From Atlantibacter hermannii (GTDB taxonomy: Bacteria; Pseudomonadota; Gammaproteobacteria; Enterobacterales; Enterobacteriaceae): a DNA stretch of 64,000 nt. The stretch spans positions 3,596,001-3,660,000 of the forward strand of contig LR134136.1 of assembly GCA_900635495.1 (NCBI GenBank). The letters run 5' to 3'. The position numbers were made by a program, and so were the translations under genes. The notes under the pieces were generated by a model. That model was not told the origin of the DNA. It searched no databases and saw only the letters and a program-made list of their open reading frames with translations. Below, in pieces: positions 37,408 through 45,814 of the stretch. Positions within the stretch are counted from its first letter, which is position 1; each line of letters begins with the position of its first letter.

Positions 37408-38091
37408 GGGACTACCTCAATAAAAAACAAAATATCATCGATTGTTTCACACTACGGAAAAACGGTAAACCACTATCCTGACGGGGCGCAAAGGTATAAC
37501 AATTGAATAACTCACAAAAAAAGTTAAGGTTATAAACAGGCAACGGGCAATACGCGCCATTTTATTCACTTTTTCTGTGGATATCATTGTGAAGAAGTCG
37601 CGAGTTACCTAGGGAAAACTCGGAATAACCCTGTTGCGCCGAATAATTATAAATAAATTATTTACTCACAGATCATTAGTTTAAGACGTTAATGCCCCAT
37701 GATACTTCGTAATACGTGATCCATGTCACATGGTTGATCCTCGCAATGCCTAAAGATCGAACAACGTCGTTTTTATCCACAACTTGTGCCAAATACTTAG
37801 CCGTTAATTGTTCAAAAACTCGATATTGCTCCCACGTCAAGGCTGTAAATCGAAACAGTATTAAGGAGTTTTACCACTTATCCCATTTTTCTGTGGATAA
37901 CATGGTGTAAGATCCTGTTCATTGTCAGTGACCTACTTTGGAAAACCCAAACTGGAACGGCGGTAAACCGGGTAAATAATGATTATATTCTTTTATAAAT
38001 CATTGCATTAGATTAGCTGCGCGAAAAGTTTTTCGCGTTGTGCACAACCGCCCCACTGGCAGTACATTTTTTAACCAATGGAAAGTCTACG
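37408..38091. other. DARS2: DARS2-like DnaA-reactivating region between rppH and mutH
   Basis: 684 bases of AT-rich non-coding DNA at the position where E. coli carries DARS2, the site that converts ADP-DnaA to ATP-DnaA. It contains two perfect DnaA boxes (TTATCCACA at 37773-37781; its complement TGTGGATAA at 37892-37900) and a one-mismatch box (TGTGGATAT at 37576-37584). A degenerate TTATCCCAT at 37878-37886 faces the second perfect box. Fis and IHF sites are expected, but I could not place them with confidence. The rppH and mutH promoters also lie here. Assignment is by box content plus synteny. Confidence 0.8.
38020..38047. promoter_or_regulatory. Adjacent palindromes upstream of mutH
   Basis: A perfect hairpin CGCGAAAA-GT-TTTTCGCG (38020-38037) is followed at once by the palindrome TTGTGCACAA (38038-38047), which also resembles a DnaA box. 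They end 44 bases before the mutH start. The role is unknown; either could be an operator or a leader hairpin. Confidence 0.45.
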
Positions 38092-38778
38092 ATGTCATTG
38101 CTTCGTCCTATGCCGGCTCCGCCCGAAGATGAAAGCCAGTTATTGGCCCAGGCGCAGTCGCTGGCTGGCTATACCTTAAGCGAGCTGGCGGCGCTGGCGA
38201 ATATTCCCATTCCTGCTGATTTGCGCCGGGATAAAGGCTGGACGGGTGTGCTGCTTGAACGATGGCTTGGCGCAACCGCAGGCAGTAAACCTGAGCAGGA
38301 TTTCGCGGCGCTGGCGTTGAGCTGAAAACCATTCCTGTGGATCGCTATGGCCGCCCGCTGGAGACCACCTTTGTTTGCGTCGCTCCACTCACCCGGAAAC
38401 AGCGGTGTCGTGTGGGAAACCAGTCATGTGCGTCATAAGCTAAAACGGGTGTTATGGATGCCGGTCGAGGGCGAACGCAGCCTGCCGCTCGGGGAGCGCC
38501 GCGTCGGTTCGCCGCTGCTGTGGAGCCCATCCGAAGAGGAAGAAGAGCAGTTGCGCCGCGACTGGGAAGAGTTAATGGATCTTATTGTTTTGGGTCAGGT
38601 TGAACGGATCACCGCACGCCACGGCGAGGTGCTACAACTTCGCCCAAAAGCGGCTAACAGCAAAGCGCTGACAGAAGCTATCGGCATCCATGGCGAACCT
38701 ATCCTCACGCTGCCGCGCGGTTTTTATCTGAAGAAAAATTTTACTGCGGCGCTGCTGGCCCGGCATTTTTTGTTGTAA
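38092..38778 (+). pseudogene. mutH: DNA mismatch repair endonuclease MutH, two compensating frameshifts as read
   Basis: MutH nicks the unmethylated strand at hemimethylated GATC during mismatch repair. The N-terminal fragment runs MSLLRPMPAPPEDESQLLAQ to KPEQDFAALALS and stops at 38325. One G missing at 38313-38314 and one C extra at 38392-38394 shift the frame out and back. Between them the third frame reads ELKTIPVDRYGRPLETTFV, which carries the active-site ELK lysine. The remainder is in the first frame: WETSHVRHKLKRVLWMPVEG. Corrected length is about 229 residues, as in E. coli. Two compensating homopolymer indels within 80 bases point to read error. Confidence 0.88.
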
Positions 38779-38945
38779 TCAGCGGCGAAATCCGGGGTTT
38801 CGGGCAACATGGCTGTCATAAACCCCATTTTGATCATCAAACGTTAACTTTGTTAACGGCTTTTAGGACTTACCCCCTGTTCTCTTCCACTTTTTAACGC
38901 TATTACTTAAAGGACATCACACCAATTAAGAGGAGGCGCATAACA

Positions 38946-39164
38946 ATGAAGAAATGGGCTGTAGCAATTTCTGCTGTCGGTTTGGCTTTCGCCGTATCAG
39001 GGTGTAGTAGCGATTATGTCATGGCCACTAAAGATGGCCGGATGATCCTGACGGAAGGTAAGCCCCAGGTGGATGACGACACCGGTCTGGTGAGTTACCG
39101 CGATATCCAGGGCAATAAGATGCAAATCAACCGTAACGAAGTTTCCCAAATCATTGAACGATGA
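38946..39164 (+). CDS. ygdR: YgdI/YgdR family lipoprotein, DUF903
   Basis: 72-residue small lipoprotein, paralogue of YgdI. Lipobox FAVSGCSS with modified cysteine at residue 20, then SDYVMATKDGRMILTEGKPQ. Preceded by GAGGAGG. Role unknown. The mutH-ygdR gap carries the palindrome CGTTAAC-TTT-GTTAACG at 38842-38858. Confidence 0.94.
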   Translation: MKKWAVAISAVGLAFAVSGCSSDYVMATKDGRMILTEGKPQVDDDTGLVSYRDIQGNKMQINRNEVSQIIER

Positions 39165-39171
39165 TGTAGAG

Positions 39172-39201
39172 AGGTCAGCAAATGCTGGCCTTCGTTTTTT
39201 T
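39172..39201 (+). terminator. Terminator of ygdR
   Basis: GGTCAGC AAAT GCTGGCC stem (one wobble pair), followed within a few bases by seven T. Confidence 0.8.
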
Positions 39202-39279
39202 ACCGTATCCTCTTCCCCTTTTGTTTCCCCTCTGCCATGTTTATATCCCCCTGTTAGACACAATAAAAGGTAAGCGGCT

Positions 39280-40320
39280 ATGCATTATCACCGTATTCCC
39301 CATAGCTCACTTGAGATAAGCACGCTGGGTCTGGGAACCATGACGTTTGGTGAACAAAATAGTGAAGCCGACGCCTGGGAACAGCTCGATTATGCCGTCA
39401 GCCAGGGCATTAACTTAATCGATGTGGCAGAGATGTATCCGGTGCCTCCGCGTCCTGAAACGCAGGGCCTCACCGAAACCTATGTGGGTAACTGGCTGAG
39501 CAAGCGCGGCATACGCGATAAGATCGTTTTAGCCACCAAAGTCAGCGGCCCGTCACGGGCGGGTGATGCAGGTATTCGTCCGGATCAGGCATTGGATCGT
39601 AAAAATATCCGTAGCGCACTGGATGCCAGCCTGAAACGCCTGCAAACCGATTATATCGATTTATATCAGGTTCACTGGCCGCAACGCGCCACCAACTGCT
39701 TTGGCAAACTTGGCTATAGCTGGAGCGACAGCGCGCCGGTGATTACCATTCTGGAAACGCTTGAAGCGTTAACCGAATTCCAGCGCGCCGGGAAAATCCG
39801 CTATATCGGAGTATCCAACGAAACGCCCTGGGGCGTGATGCGCTACCTGAATCTGGCAGAAAAACACGATTTACCGCGTATCGTCTCCATCCAGAATCCC
39901 TATAGCCTGTTGAACCGCAGTTTTGAGGTTGGGCTGGCGGAAATCAGCCAGTATGAAGGCGTAGAGCTGCTGGCCTATTCCTGCCTCGGATTTGGCACCC
40001 TGACGGGCAAATACCTTAACGGCGCGAAACCCGCCGGGGCACGCAATACGCTGTTCAGCCGTTTCACCCGCTACAGCAGCGAACAGGCACAGCAAGCCGT
40101 TGCGGCCTATGTGGAGATCGCCAGGCGTCACAGCCTCGATCCGGCGCAGATGGCGCTGGCGTTTGTACGTCAGCAGCGCTTTGTCGCCAGTACATTGCTG
40201 GGCGCGACCACACTGGATCAACTTAAGACCAACGTCGAAAGCCTCAATATTACGCTCGATGAAACCGTGCTGGCTGAACTGGAAGCCGTGCATCAGCGTT
40301 ACACCTATCCTTCACCCTAA
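39280..40320 (+). CDS. tas: NADP-dependent aldo/keto reductase Tas
   Basis: 346-residue AKR-family protein that can suppress a tyrosine auxotrophy in E. coli; physiological substrate unknown. Starts MHYHRIPHSSLEISTLGLGT. The catalytic residues fall in LIDVAEMYPVPP (Asp, Tyr), IVLATKVSG (Lys) and LYQVHWPQR (His). The NADPH-binding end VASTLLGATTLDQL is present. Start codon has AAGG upstream. Intact single gene ended by a strong bidirectional terminator. Confidence 0.95.
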   Translation: MHYHRIPHSSLEISTLGLGTMTFGEQNSEADAWEQLDYAVSQGINLIDVAEMYPVPPRPETQGLTETYVGNWLSKRGIRDKIVLATKVSGPSRAGDAGIRPDQALDRKNIRSALDASLKRLQTDYIDLYQVHWPQRATNCFGKLGYSWSDSAPVITILETLEALTEFQRAGKIRYIGVSNETPWGVMRYLNLAEKHDLPRIVSIQNPYSLLNRSFEVGLAEISQYEGVELLAYSCLGFGTLTGKYLNGAKPAGARNTLFSRFTRYSSEQAQQAVAAYVEIARRHSLDPAQMALAFVRQQRFVASTLLGATTLDQLKTNVESLNITLDETVLAELEAVHQRYTYPSP

Positions 40321-40326
40321 AACGAA

Positions 40327-40352
40327 AGGGGCGGATATCCGCCCCTTTTTTT
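40327..40352. terminator. Terminator between tas and lplT
   Basis: AGGGGCGGAT and ATCCGCCCCT form a perfect palindrome followed by seven T on the plus strand. The lplT stop codon sits on its right edge. Confidence 0.92.
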
Positions 40353-41544
40353 ATGATTTCTGACGCCGCTGCCACAACCACAGTCCGGCTATCGCCAGCG
40401 CAAACAGTACGCCAAAGCCAATACCGATACCCACAACCGGAACGCCGACTTTCACCGCAAGGGAATACAGGCCGAGCATCAGCAACATGGCGCTGTTTTC
40501 GCCGAGGTTCTGCACTGCGATAGCATTGCCCGCGCCGACCGAACGCTTTCCGCGATCCTGAAGCAATGCATTAAGCGGCACCACGAAAAATCCGCCGCAT
40601 ACCCCGAGCAGCATCAGTAACAGATACGCAGGCAGTTGCGTTTGCTGTACCGCAAACGCGACCACGGCCACGCCGATTAATATCCCGGCGGGCATACAGC
40701 GCGAGACGGTTTCCAGCGTGACAAACTTCGCCGCCGCGCCCGCGCCGACCACGATGCCGATAGCCACCATCGCATTCAGGTAAGTCGGCGTGGCGTTATC
40801 CGTAATCCCTAACGCCACCGGCACCCACAACACCAGCAAAAAGCGCAGCGTTACGCCCGCGCCCCAGAACAGGCTGGTTCCCACCAGCGTAAAGCGGGTT
40901 TCGCCGTTGTTCCACAACTGTCGACTGGCTGCATAGAACTGCCGGATCATCGCCACCAGATGCCAAGACTGGCCGGGACGCGCAGCCGCCAGTTTGGGGA
41001 TAAACAGATTCGCCGCCACCGCGCCTGCGTAAAACAGCGCACATACGCCGAGCGCCGCGCCGATATGCCAGTCGGCCAGCACGCCGCCCGCAACCGACCC
41101 CAACAGGATCGCCGCGATCGTGGAGGATTCCATCAGCCCGTTGGCTTTTACCAGCTTATCGCCCGTGGTGATTTCCCCGAGGATGCCGTATTTCGCCGGC
41201 GAATACGCCGCCGCGCCCACGCCGACCAGGGTATACCCCACAAACGGGTTGAAGCCGAAGGTGATGACCAGCGCACCGATAAGCTTCATCCCGTTCGCCA
41301 CCATCATCACGCGCCCCTTGGCGACGCTGTCAGCGAACTGGCCGACAAAAGGCGCAAACAGGATATACGCCCCGACAAAGACCATTTGCAGCACCGGCTG
41401 GCTCCAGTCCGGATAAAACTGCGCCTTCAGTACCGCCAGCGTGGCAAACAGCAACGCATTATCAGCAAAGGCGGAAAGAAACTGTGCGGCGATAACCGCC
41501 ATCATTCCCCGTGAGCGCAACGATCCGGCGGCCATATCATGCAT
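40351..41544 (-). CDS. lplT: Lysophospholipid transporter LplT
   Basis: Inner-membrane major-facilitator protein that flips lysophospholipids to the cytoplasmic face for re-acylation by Aas. 397 residues from ATG 41544, E. coli length, with AGGAA upstream; an in-frame start at 41562 is longer than the family. Motifs AQFLSAFADNALLFATLAVL at the N-terminus and VGVGAAAYSPAKYGILGE near 110. The start overlaps the aas stop by 8 bases. Confidence 0.95.
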   Translation of the reverse strand: MHDMAAGSLRSRGMMAVIAAQFLSAFADNALLFATLAVLKAQFYPDWSQPVLQMVFVGAYILFAPFVGQFADSVAKGRVMMVANGMKLIGALVITFGFNPFVGYTLVGVGAAAYSPAKYGILGEITTGDKLVKANGLMESSTIAAILLGSVAGGVLADWHIGAALGVCALFYAGAVAANLFIPKLAAARPGQSWHLVAMIRQFYAASRQLWNNGETRFTLVGTSLFWGAGVTLRFLLVLWVPVALGITDNATPTYLNAMVAIGIVVGAGAAAKFVTLETVSRCMPAGILIGVAVVAFAVQQTQLPAYLLLMLLGVCGGFFVVPLNALLQDRGKRSVGAGNAIAVQNLGENSAMLLMLGLYSLAVKVGVPVVGIGIGFGVLFALAIAGLWLWQRRQKS

Positions 41545-43693
41545 TTTGCTGTTCCTGTTCAACCATCTCTTTAAGGGTGACGAAATCAGGTTTGCCGCTG
41601 CCTAACACCGGCAGCTGTTTCAGGACGCGGATATCACGCGGCACCGCCAGCTCCGGCACGCCGTGAGCGCGGGCATATTGCTGTAGCGCGTCGCGGGTGA
41701 GTTCGCTGTCGGTGGTAAACAGCACCAGCGCTTCGCCCTTCGTTGGGTCCTGTTTTACCACGGTTGCGTGAAGCTTTTCTGGCGAGACGCCTGTCGCCAT
41801 CTGCTCGACCATCTCCAGTGATACCATCTCGCCCGCGATTTTCGCGAAACGTTTGGCGCGCCCCTGAATCTGGCAGAAGCCCTGCTCATCAAAGGCGACA
41901 ATATCGCCGGTGTCGTACCAGCCGGGCTCCAGCTCACCCTGCGCGTTTTCCGCAGCAGGCGTTTCCAGTACGCCAGGTTTCTCAACCCGCAGGTAACCCT
42001 TCATCACGTTCGGCCCTTTAAGCTGCAGCCGTCCACCCTGCTCAATGCCCGGCACCGCCAGTAAACGTGCATCCATTCCGGGCAAAATGCGCCCAACGGT
42101 ATGCGGTTTTGCCGCCATCGGAACGTTTATCGACACCACTGGCGCGCATTCGGTCACGCCGTAGCCTTCAAGAATGCGCACGCCGAATTTGTCCTGCCAG
42201 AGCTGGCGCGTGCTCTCCTGCAGTTTTTCCGCGCCCGCCACCACATAACGAATGCGGAAGAAATCATACGGGTTAGCGAAACGCGCATAGTGACCCAGGA
42301 AGGTCGACGTACCGAACAGCACCGTACAGTTACGGTCATAAACCAGTTCCGGCACAATGCGGTAATGCAGCGGGCTGGGGTAAAGGAACACTTCCGCGCC
42401 GGTAAACAGCGGCGTGAACAGCCCGACGGTCAGGCCGAAGGAGTGAAACAGCGGCAGCGCGGACATAAAACGGTCTTTCGCGGTAAAGTCGGCAATGGTC
42501 CGGATCTGCTCGACATTCGCCAGCAGGCTCTTATGGCTGTGCACCACACCTTTAGGATTGCCTTCGGAACCCGACGTAAACAGCACCATCGCGGCATCTT
42601 CCGGCTCCTGTTTGACCTGGGCCAGACGCGGCATCAATACGCGGGAGAAAATCCACAGCTTGTCGGCGCCGGTAACGTCGCCTTTAAGATCTTCAAGAAA
42701 GACCCAGCGCACCTGGGTGAGTTGCTCCGGCAAATGCCAGAGTTTGCCTTTATCGAGAAACTGGCGGGAGGTAAATACGGTTTTAATTTGAGCCGCGGTA
42801 ATGGCGCTACTCAGTCCTTTAACGCCAGCGGTATAGTTCATCATCGCCGGAATACGCCCACGCACCGTGGCACCGATAATCACCGCCGCGCTGATAGCAG
42901 CGTTGGGCAACATCAGGCCAATGGTTTCACGCGGCGCACTGTATTTTTCCAGAATACGCGCCACAAACAGGGTTTTGGTCAGTAAGCTGCGATAGCTGTC
43001 GGGCTTGAAGTTAATATCCTCAACGCAATTTTTGCCTGCGCCATAACGGTATTTCGCCGCCAGCAAGGCTTCATACAGCGTTTCGCGCGGGCGCACCGCC
43101 ATACGCGCTTCCATCATAATCTGGTGCAGCATTTCGCCTGCAATTTTTCGCCGTTCGCGGGCGCGGGGTGCCTGCGGCATCTCCAGCGTGGTCGGCGGCA
43201 GAATATGAATATTGATGGTGGGGAACAGACGCTGTTTGACTAACCCTTTCAGGCGGCTGAAAAAGGTCAGTTCCGCGCCTTCGATACGAATGGGGATGAC
43301 CGTCGCCTGTGATTTTGCCGCTACAAATCCCGCGCCTTCATAGATTTTCATCAGTGAACCGGTCACCGTCAGTCGGCCTTCGGGAAAGATCACCACCGGC
43401 CTGCCCTGCTCGATCAGCCGCACCAGATATTTCACTGACATCGGTTTTGTCGGATCGAGCGGTACTACGTCGATCAGCGGCTTCAGCCAACGCATATACC
43501 ACTGTTGACTGATAGAGGTATACACCGCGAAAACCGGGCGGCCAGGCAGGAACAGCGCTAACAACACGCCATCGATAAAAGAGACATGGTTGGGGGTAAT
43601 CAGTACACGCGGCGCGGTTAGCGGGCGCGTATCACCATGAAGCGTGACCCGAAACAATATGCGACATAACGCACGAAAAAAACCAAAAAGCAT
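41537..43693 (-). CDS. aas: Bifunctional 2-acyl-GPE acyltransferase / acyl-ACP synthetase
   Basis: Membrane enzyme that re-acylates lysophosphatidylethanolamine using acyl-ACP formed by its own synthetase. 718 residues from ATG 43693 with AAAGGGAG upstream; an extended frame to 43846 is rejected. The PlsC-type domain has ITPNHVSFIDGVLL (HxxxxD at about residue 36) and FPEGRLTVTGSLMKIYEGA. The AMP-binding domain has FTSGSEGNPKGVVHSHKS and GYGVTECAPV, then YDTGDIVAFDEQG. Works with LplT. Confidence 0.96.
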   Translation of the reverse strand: MLFGFFRALCRILFRVTLHGDTRPLTAPRVLITPNHVSFIDGVLLALFLPGRPVFAVYTSISQQWYMRWLKPLIDVVPLDPTKPMSVKYLVRLIEQGRPVVIFPEGRLTVTGSLMKIYEGAGFVAAKSQATVIPIRIEGAELTFFSRLKGLVKQRLFPTINIHILPPTTLEMPQAPRARERRKIAGEMLHQIMMEARMAVRPRETLYEALLAAKYRYGAGKNCVEDINFKPDSYRSLLTKTLFVARILEKYSAPRETIGLMLPNAAISAAVIIGATVRGRIPAMMNYTAGVKGLSSAITAAQIKTVFTSRQFLDKGKLWHLPEQLTQVRWVFLEDLKGDVTGADKLWIFSRVLMPRLAQVKQEPEDAAMVLFTSGSEGNPKGVVHSHKSLLANVEQIRTIADFTAKDRFMSALPLFHSFGLTVGLFTPLFTGAEVFLYPSPLHYRIVPELVYDRNCTVLFGTSTFLGHYARFANPYDFFRIRYVVAGAEKLQESTRQLWQDKFGVRILEGYGVTECAPVVSINVPMAAKPHTVGRILPGMDARLLAVPGIEQGGRLQLKGPNVMKGYLRVEKPGVLETPAAENAQGELEPGWYDTGDIVAFDEQGFCQIQGRAKRFAKIAGEMVSLEMVEQMATGVSPEKLHATVVKQDPTKGEALVLFTTDSELTRDALQQYARAHGVPELAVPRDIRVLKQLPVLGSGKPDFVTLKEMVEQEQQNA

Positions 43694-43787
43694 CGCAACT
43701 CCCTTTGTGGTTAGTTTAGTAATGAAACAAGGCATTTGCGGGCAGATTACACGAGATAACTCAGGTTGCGTTAGTGTAGCAGGGATA

Positions 43788-43860
43788 AAAAAAAACCTGC
43801 GCATCTGCGCAGGTTGGTGCAAGAGTGGGTATGGAATTCTCACCAATCAATACCTCTGGG
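43788..43860 (-). ncRNA. omrA: OmrA small RNA (short form)
   Basis: Starts CCCAGAGGTATTGATTGGTG, the conserved 5' pairing region that represses ompT, cirA, fecA, ompR and csgD mRNAs in E. coli. It ends with the CCTGCGCA/TGCGCAGG hairpin and nine T (43787-43795). At about 73 nt it is shorter than the 88 nt of E. coli OmrA, the loss being in the middle. Position nearest aas matches omrA. Confidence 0.92.
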
Positions 43861-43977
43861 TCTCATTATTCTGGCCGTTGCCACGCGGGCGTACCATGGA
43901 AAAAAAGCAAGGGAGATTGTTGAAGTGAAACCAGGTATGTAAAAGCTCGCAGGCTGTAACAAGGCGGGTGAGAGGCA

Positions 43978-44062
43978 AAAAAAAACCTGCGCATCCGCGC
44001 AGGTTGGTGTAATTCAAGTGAGCAGCAAATTGGTGCTTACTCCACCTATCAATACCTCTGGG
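43978..44062 (-). ncRNA. omrB: OmrB small RNA
   Basis: Same 5' block (CCCAGAGGTATTGATAGGTG) and terminator hairpin (CCTGCGCG/CGCGCAGG-type plus T run) as OmrA but with a different middle. About 85 nt, like E. coli OmrB. Tandem duplicate on the same strand. Confidence 0.92.
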
Positions 44063-44294
44063 ACAATCACTGTATCAGCAGGCGAATTTGCGTAGCCAGC
44101 AGCCAATCGCAACAGCCTACGCCAAAGTGTAACCAAAGGTTTTAACTGACATTCTTCCCGCCGTTTCGGTTACAAATACCCTTTACGCGACCGTGTAACC
44201 CTCGCGCATGGCAGACATTTTTTTCCGTCAGTTTGCGACAGCGCCAGCAGCCCCGATCTTGTATCCCTGCCGGTTTTCCGTAAGACTTAACGCT

Positions 44295-44310
44295 GTGTAA
44301 ACGGTTACCC
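44295..44310. promoter_or_regulatory. GalR/GalS-type operator before galR
   Basis: GTGTAAACGGTTACCC matches the operator consensus GTGTAANCGNTTNCAC at all but one defined base. It ends 18 bases before the galR start, suggesting autoregulation. Confidence 0.7.
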
Positions 44311-44328
44311 TTCAGAACAGAGTGATAT

Positions 44329-45336
44329 ATGGCGACGATTAAGGATGTAGCGCGGCTAGCAGGAGTGTCTGTCGCCACGGTCTCACGTGTTATCAATGCC
44401 TCGCCCAAAGCCAGCGAGGCGTCGCGGGCGGCGGTGCAAAGCGCCATGGAACAACTGAACTATCACCCAAATGCTAACGCACGGGCGCTGGCGCAGCAGA
44501 CCACCGAAACAGTCGGACTGGTGGTGGGCGATGTTTCCGATCCTTTCTTTGGCGCGATGGTAAAAGCAGTGGAACAGGTGGCTTATCACACCGGCAATTT
44601 TTTGCTGATTGGCAACGGCTACCATAATGAGCAGAAAGAGCGTCAGGCGATCGAACAACTGATCCGCCATCGCTGCGCGGCGCTCGTGGTACACGCAAAA
44701 ATGCTCCCCGACAGCGAGTTGATCCCGTTGTTGAAACAGATCCCCGGCATGGTGCTGATCAACCGGATCGTTCCCGGTTTTGAGCAGCGTTGCATCGCGC
44801 TGGACGATCGCTATGGCGCATGGCTGGCTACCCGCCATCTCATTCAGCAGGGCCACAGCCGAATTGGTTATATCTGCTCAACCCATGCGATTTCCGATGC
44901 GGAAGACCGTTTGCAGGGTTATTACGATGCCCTGAAAGAGCACGGATTACCGATTAACGATCGACTGGTCACCTTCGCCGAACCCGATGAAAGCGGCGGC
45001 GAGCAGGCCATGACGGAATTGTTGGGGCGCGGCAAGCATTTTACCGCCGTCGCCTGTTACAACGATTCGATGGCAGCAGGGGCAATGGGGGTGCTGAACG
45101 ATAACGGCATCGACGTGCCGAATGAGATCTCACTGATTGGTTTTGATGACATTCTGATTTCACGCTACATCAGGCCGCGCCTGACGACGGTGCGCTATCC
45201 GATTGTGACCATGGCGACTCAGGCGGCAGAACTGGCGCTGGCGCTGGCACAAAATCAAACCCCGTCAGAAGTCACCCACCTTTTTAGCCCAACGCTGGTG
45301 CGTCGGCATTCAGTTGCCGCCATATCGGAAAGCTAA
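44329..45336 (+). CDS. galR: Galactose operon repressor GalR
   Basis: LacI-family repressor of the gal regulon, 335 residues against 343 in E. coli, the C-terminal tail being shorter. Helix-turn-helix IKDVARLAGVSVATVSRVIN, hinge helix NARALAQQ, then the periplasmic-binding-protein core with ISLIGFDDILISRYIRPRLTTV. The final codons overlap by 4 bases with a convergent acetyltransferase gene. Confidence 0.96.
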   Translation: MATIKDVARLAGVSVATVSRVINASPKASEASRAAVQSAMEQLNYHPNANARALAQQTTETVGLVVGDVSDPFFGAMVKAVEQVAYHTGNFLLIGNGYHNEQKERQAIEQLIRHRCAALVVHAKMLPDSELIPLLKQIPGMVLINRIVPGFEQRCIALDDRYGAWLATRHLIQQGHSRIGYICSTHAISDAEDRLQGYYDALKEHGLPINDRLVTFAEPDESGGEQAMTELLGRGKHFTAVACYNDSMAAGAMGVLNDNGIDVPNEISLIGFDDILISRYIRPRLTTVRYPIVTMATQAAELALALAQNQTPSEVTHLFSPTLVRRHSVAAISES

Positions 45337-45782
45337 AGCGCTTTATGGTACAGATGAACGGTTTTGTCGGGGTATTCCAGGCCATCGCCGATATATCCCC
45401 AGCCAAACCGTTCATAGTAATCGCGGCACGCGGAATAGAGATACAGCGCATCAAAGCCTGCCTGCCGCGCCGCGCCCACCACATGTTCCTGCAATATCCC
45501 GCCCAGGCCTTTGCCGCGCGCGGGTTCATCGATATACAGCGCCGCCAGCCAGGGCGTAAGATCCTGGCGGCTGATTAAATCGCAGCGCCACAGCCCTACG
45601 GTCCCCAGCAGCGTTTCGCCCTGCAGAGCGATAAACGTCAGCGGCAGTGCGCCGGGCGTCTGGCTGTGATCGACAATATCGGCGAAAAAGCCGCGCGGCT
45701 GATCCGGGCCAAATGCCTGCCAGAGCCAGTCGGTAACCTGCCCGGCATAATGTGGGTATTGATAAAGCGGCGCGATGATCAC
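45333..45782 (-). CDS. GNAT family N-acetyltransferase
   Basis: 149-residue protein with the acetyl-CoA-binding loop ARGKGLGGILQEHVV (about residues 88-102). It also shows LYIDEPARGKG and the C-terminal YYERFGWGYIGDGLEY of the GNAT fold. Starts with GTG at 45782 behind AGAGGATAAC. Substrate unknown. It has no counterpart at this place in E. coli K-12; related genes lie between galR and lysA in some relatives. It is transcribed with lysA and starts 32 bases after the lysA stop, so it could share the lysA transcript. Confidence 0.85.
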   Translation of the reverse strand: MIIAPLYQYPHYAGQVTDWLWQAFGPDQPRGFFADIVDHSQTPGALPLTFIALQGETLLGTVGLWRCDLISRQDLTPWLAALYIDEPARGKGLGGILQEHVVGAARQAGFDALYLYSACRDYYERFGWGYIGDGLEYPDKTVHLYHKAL

Positions 45783-45814
45783 CCGTTATCCTCTGTAAAG
45801 GTCATGCGCTGGCC

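Larger units (their letters stand above)
43694..44328. other. Small-RNA-bearing region between aas and galR
   Basis: 635 bases without a protein gene. It holds the two tandem small RNAs OmrA and OmrB (minus strand) and, near the right end, the galR promoter with a GalR-type operator. The bases between the RNAs (43861-43977) and to their right (44063-44290) should contain the OmpR-controlled omr promoters, which I did not resolve. Confidence 0.7.

Noticed and set aside
42101..42985. Plus-strand open frame of 294 codons
   Set aside because: It lies fully inside aas on the opposite strand, with no family resemblance; a shadow of biased codon use.
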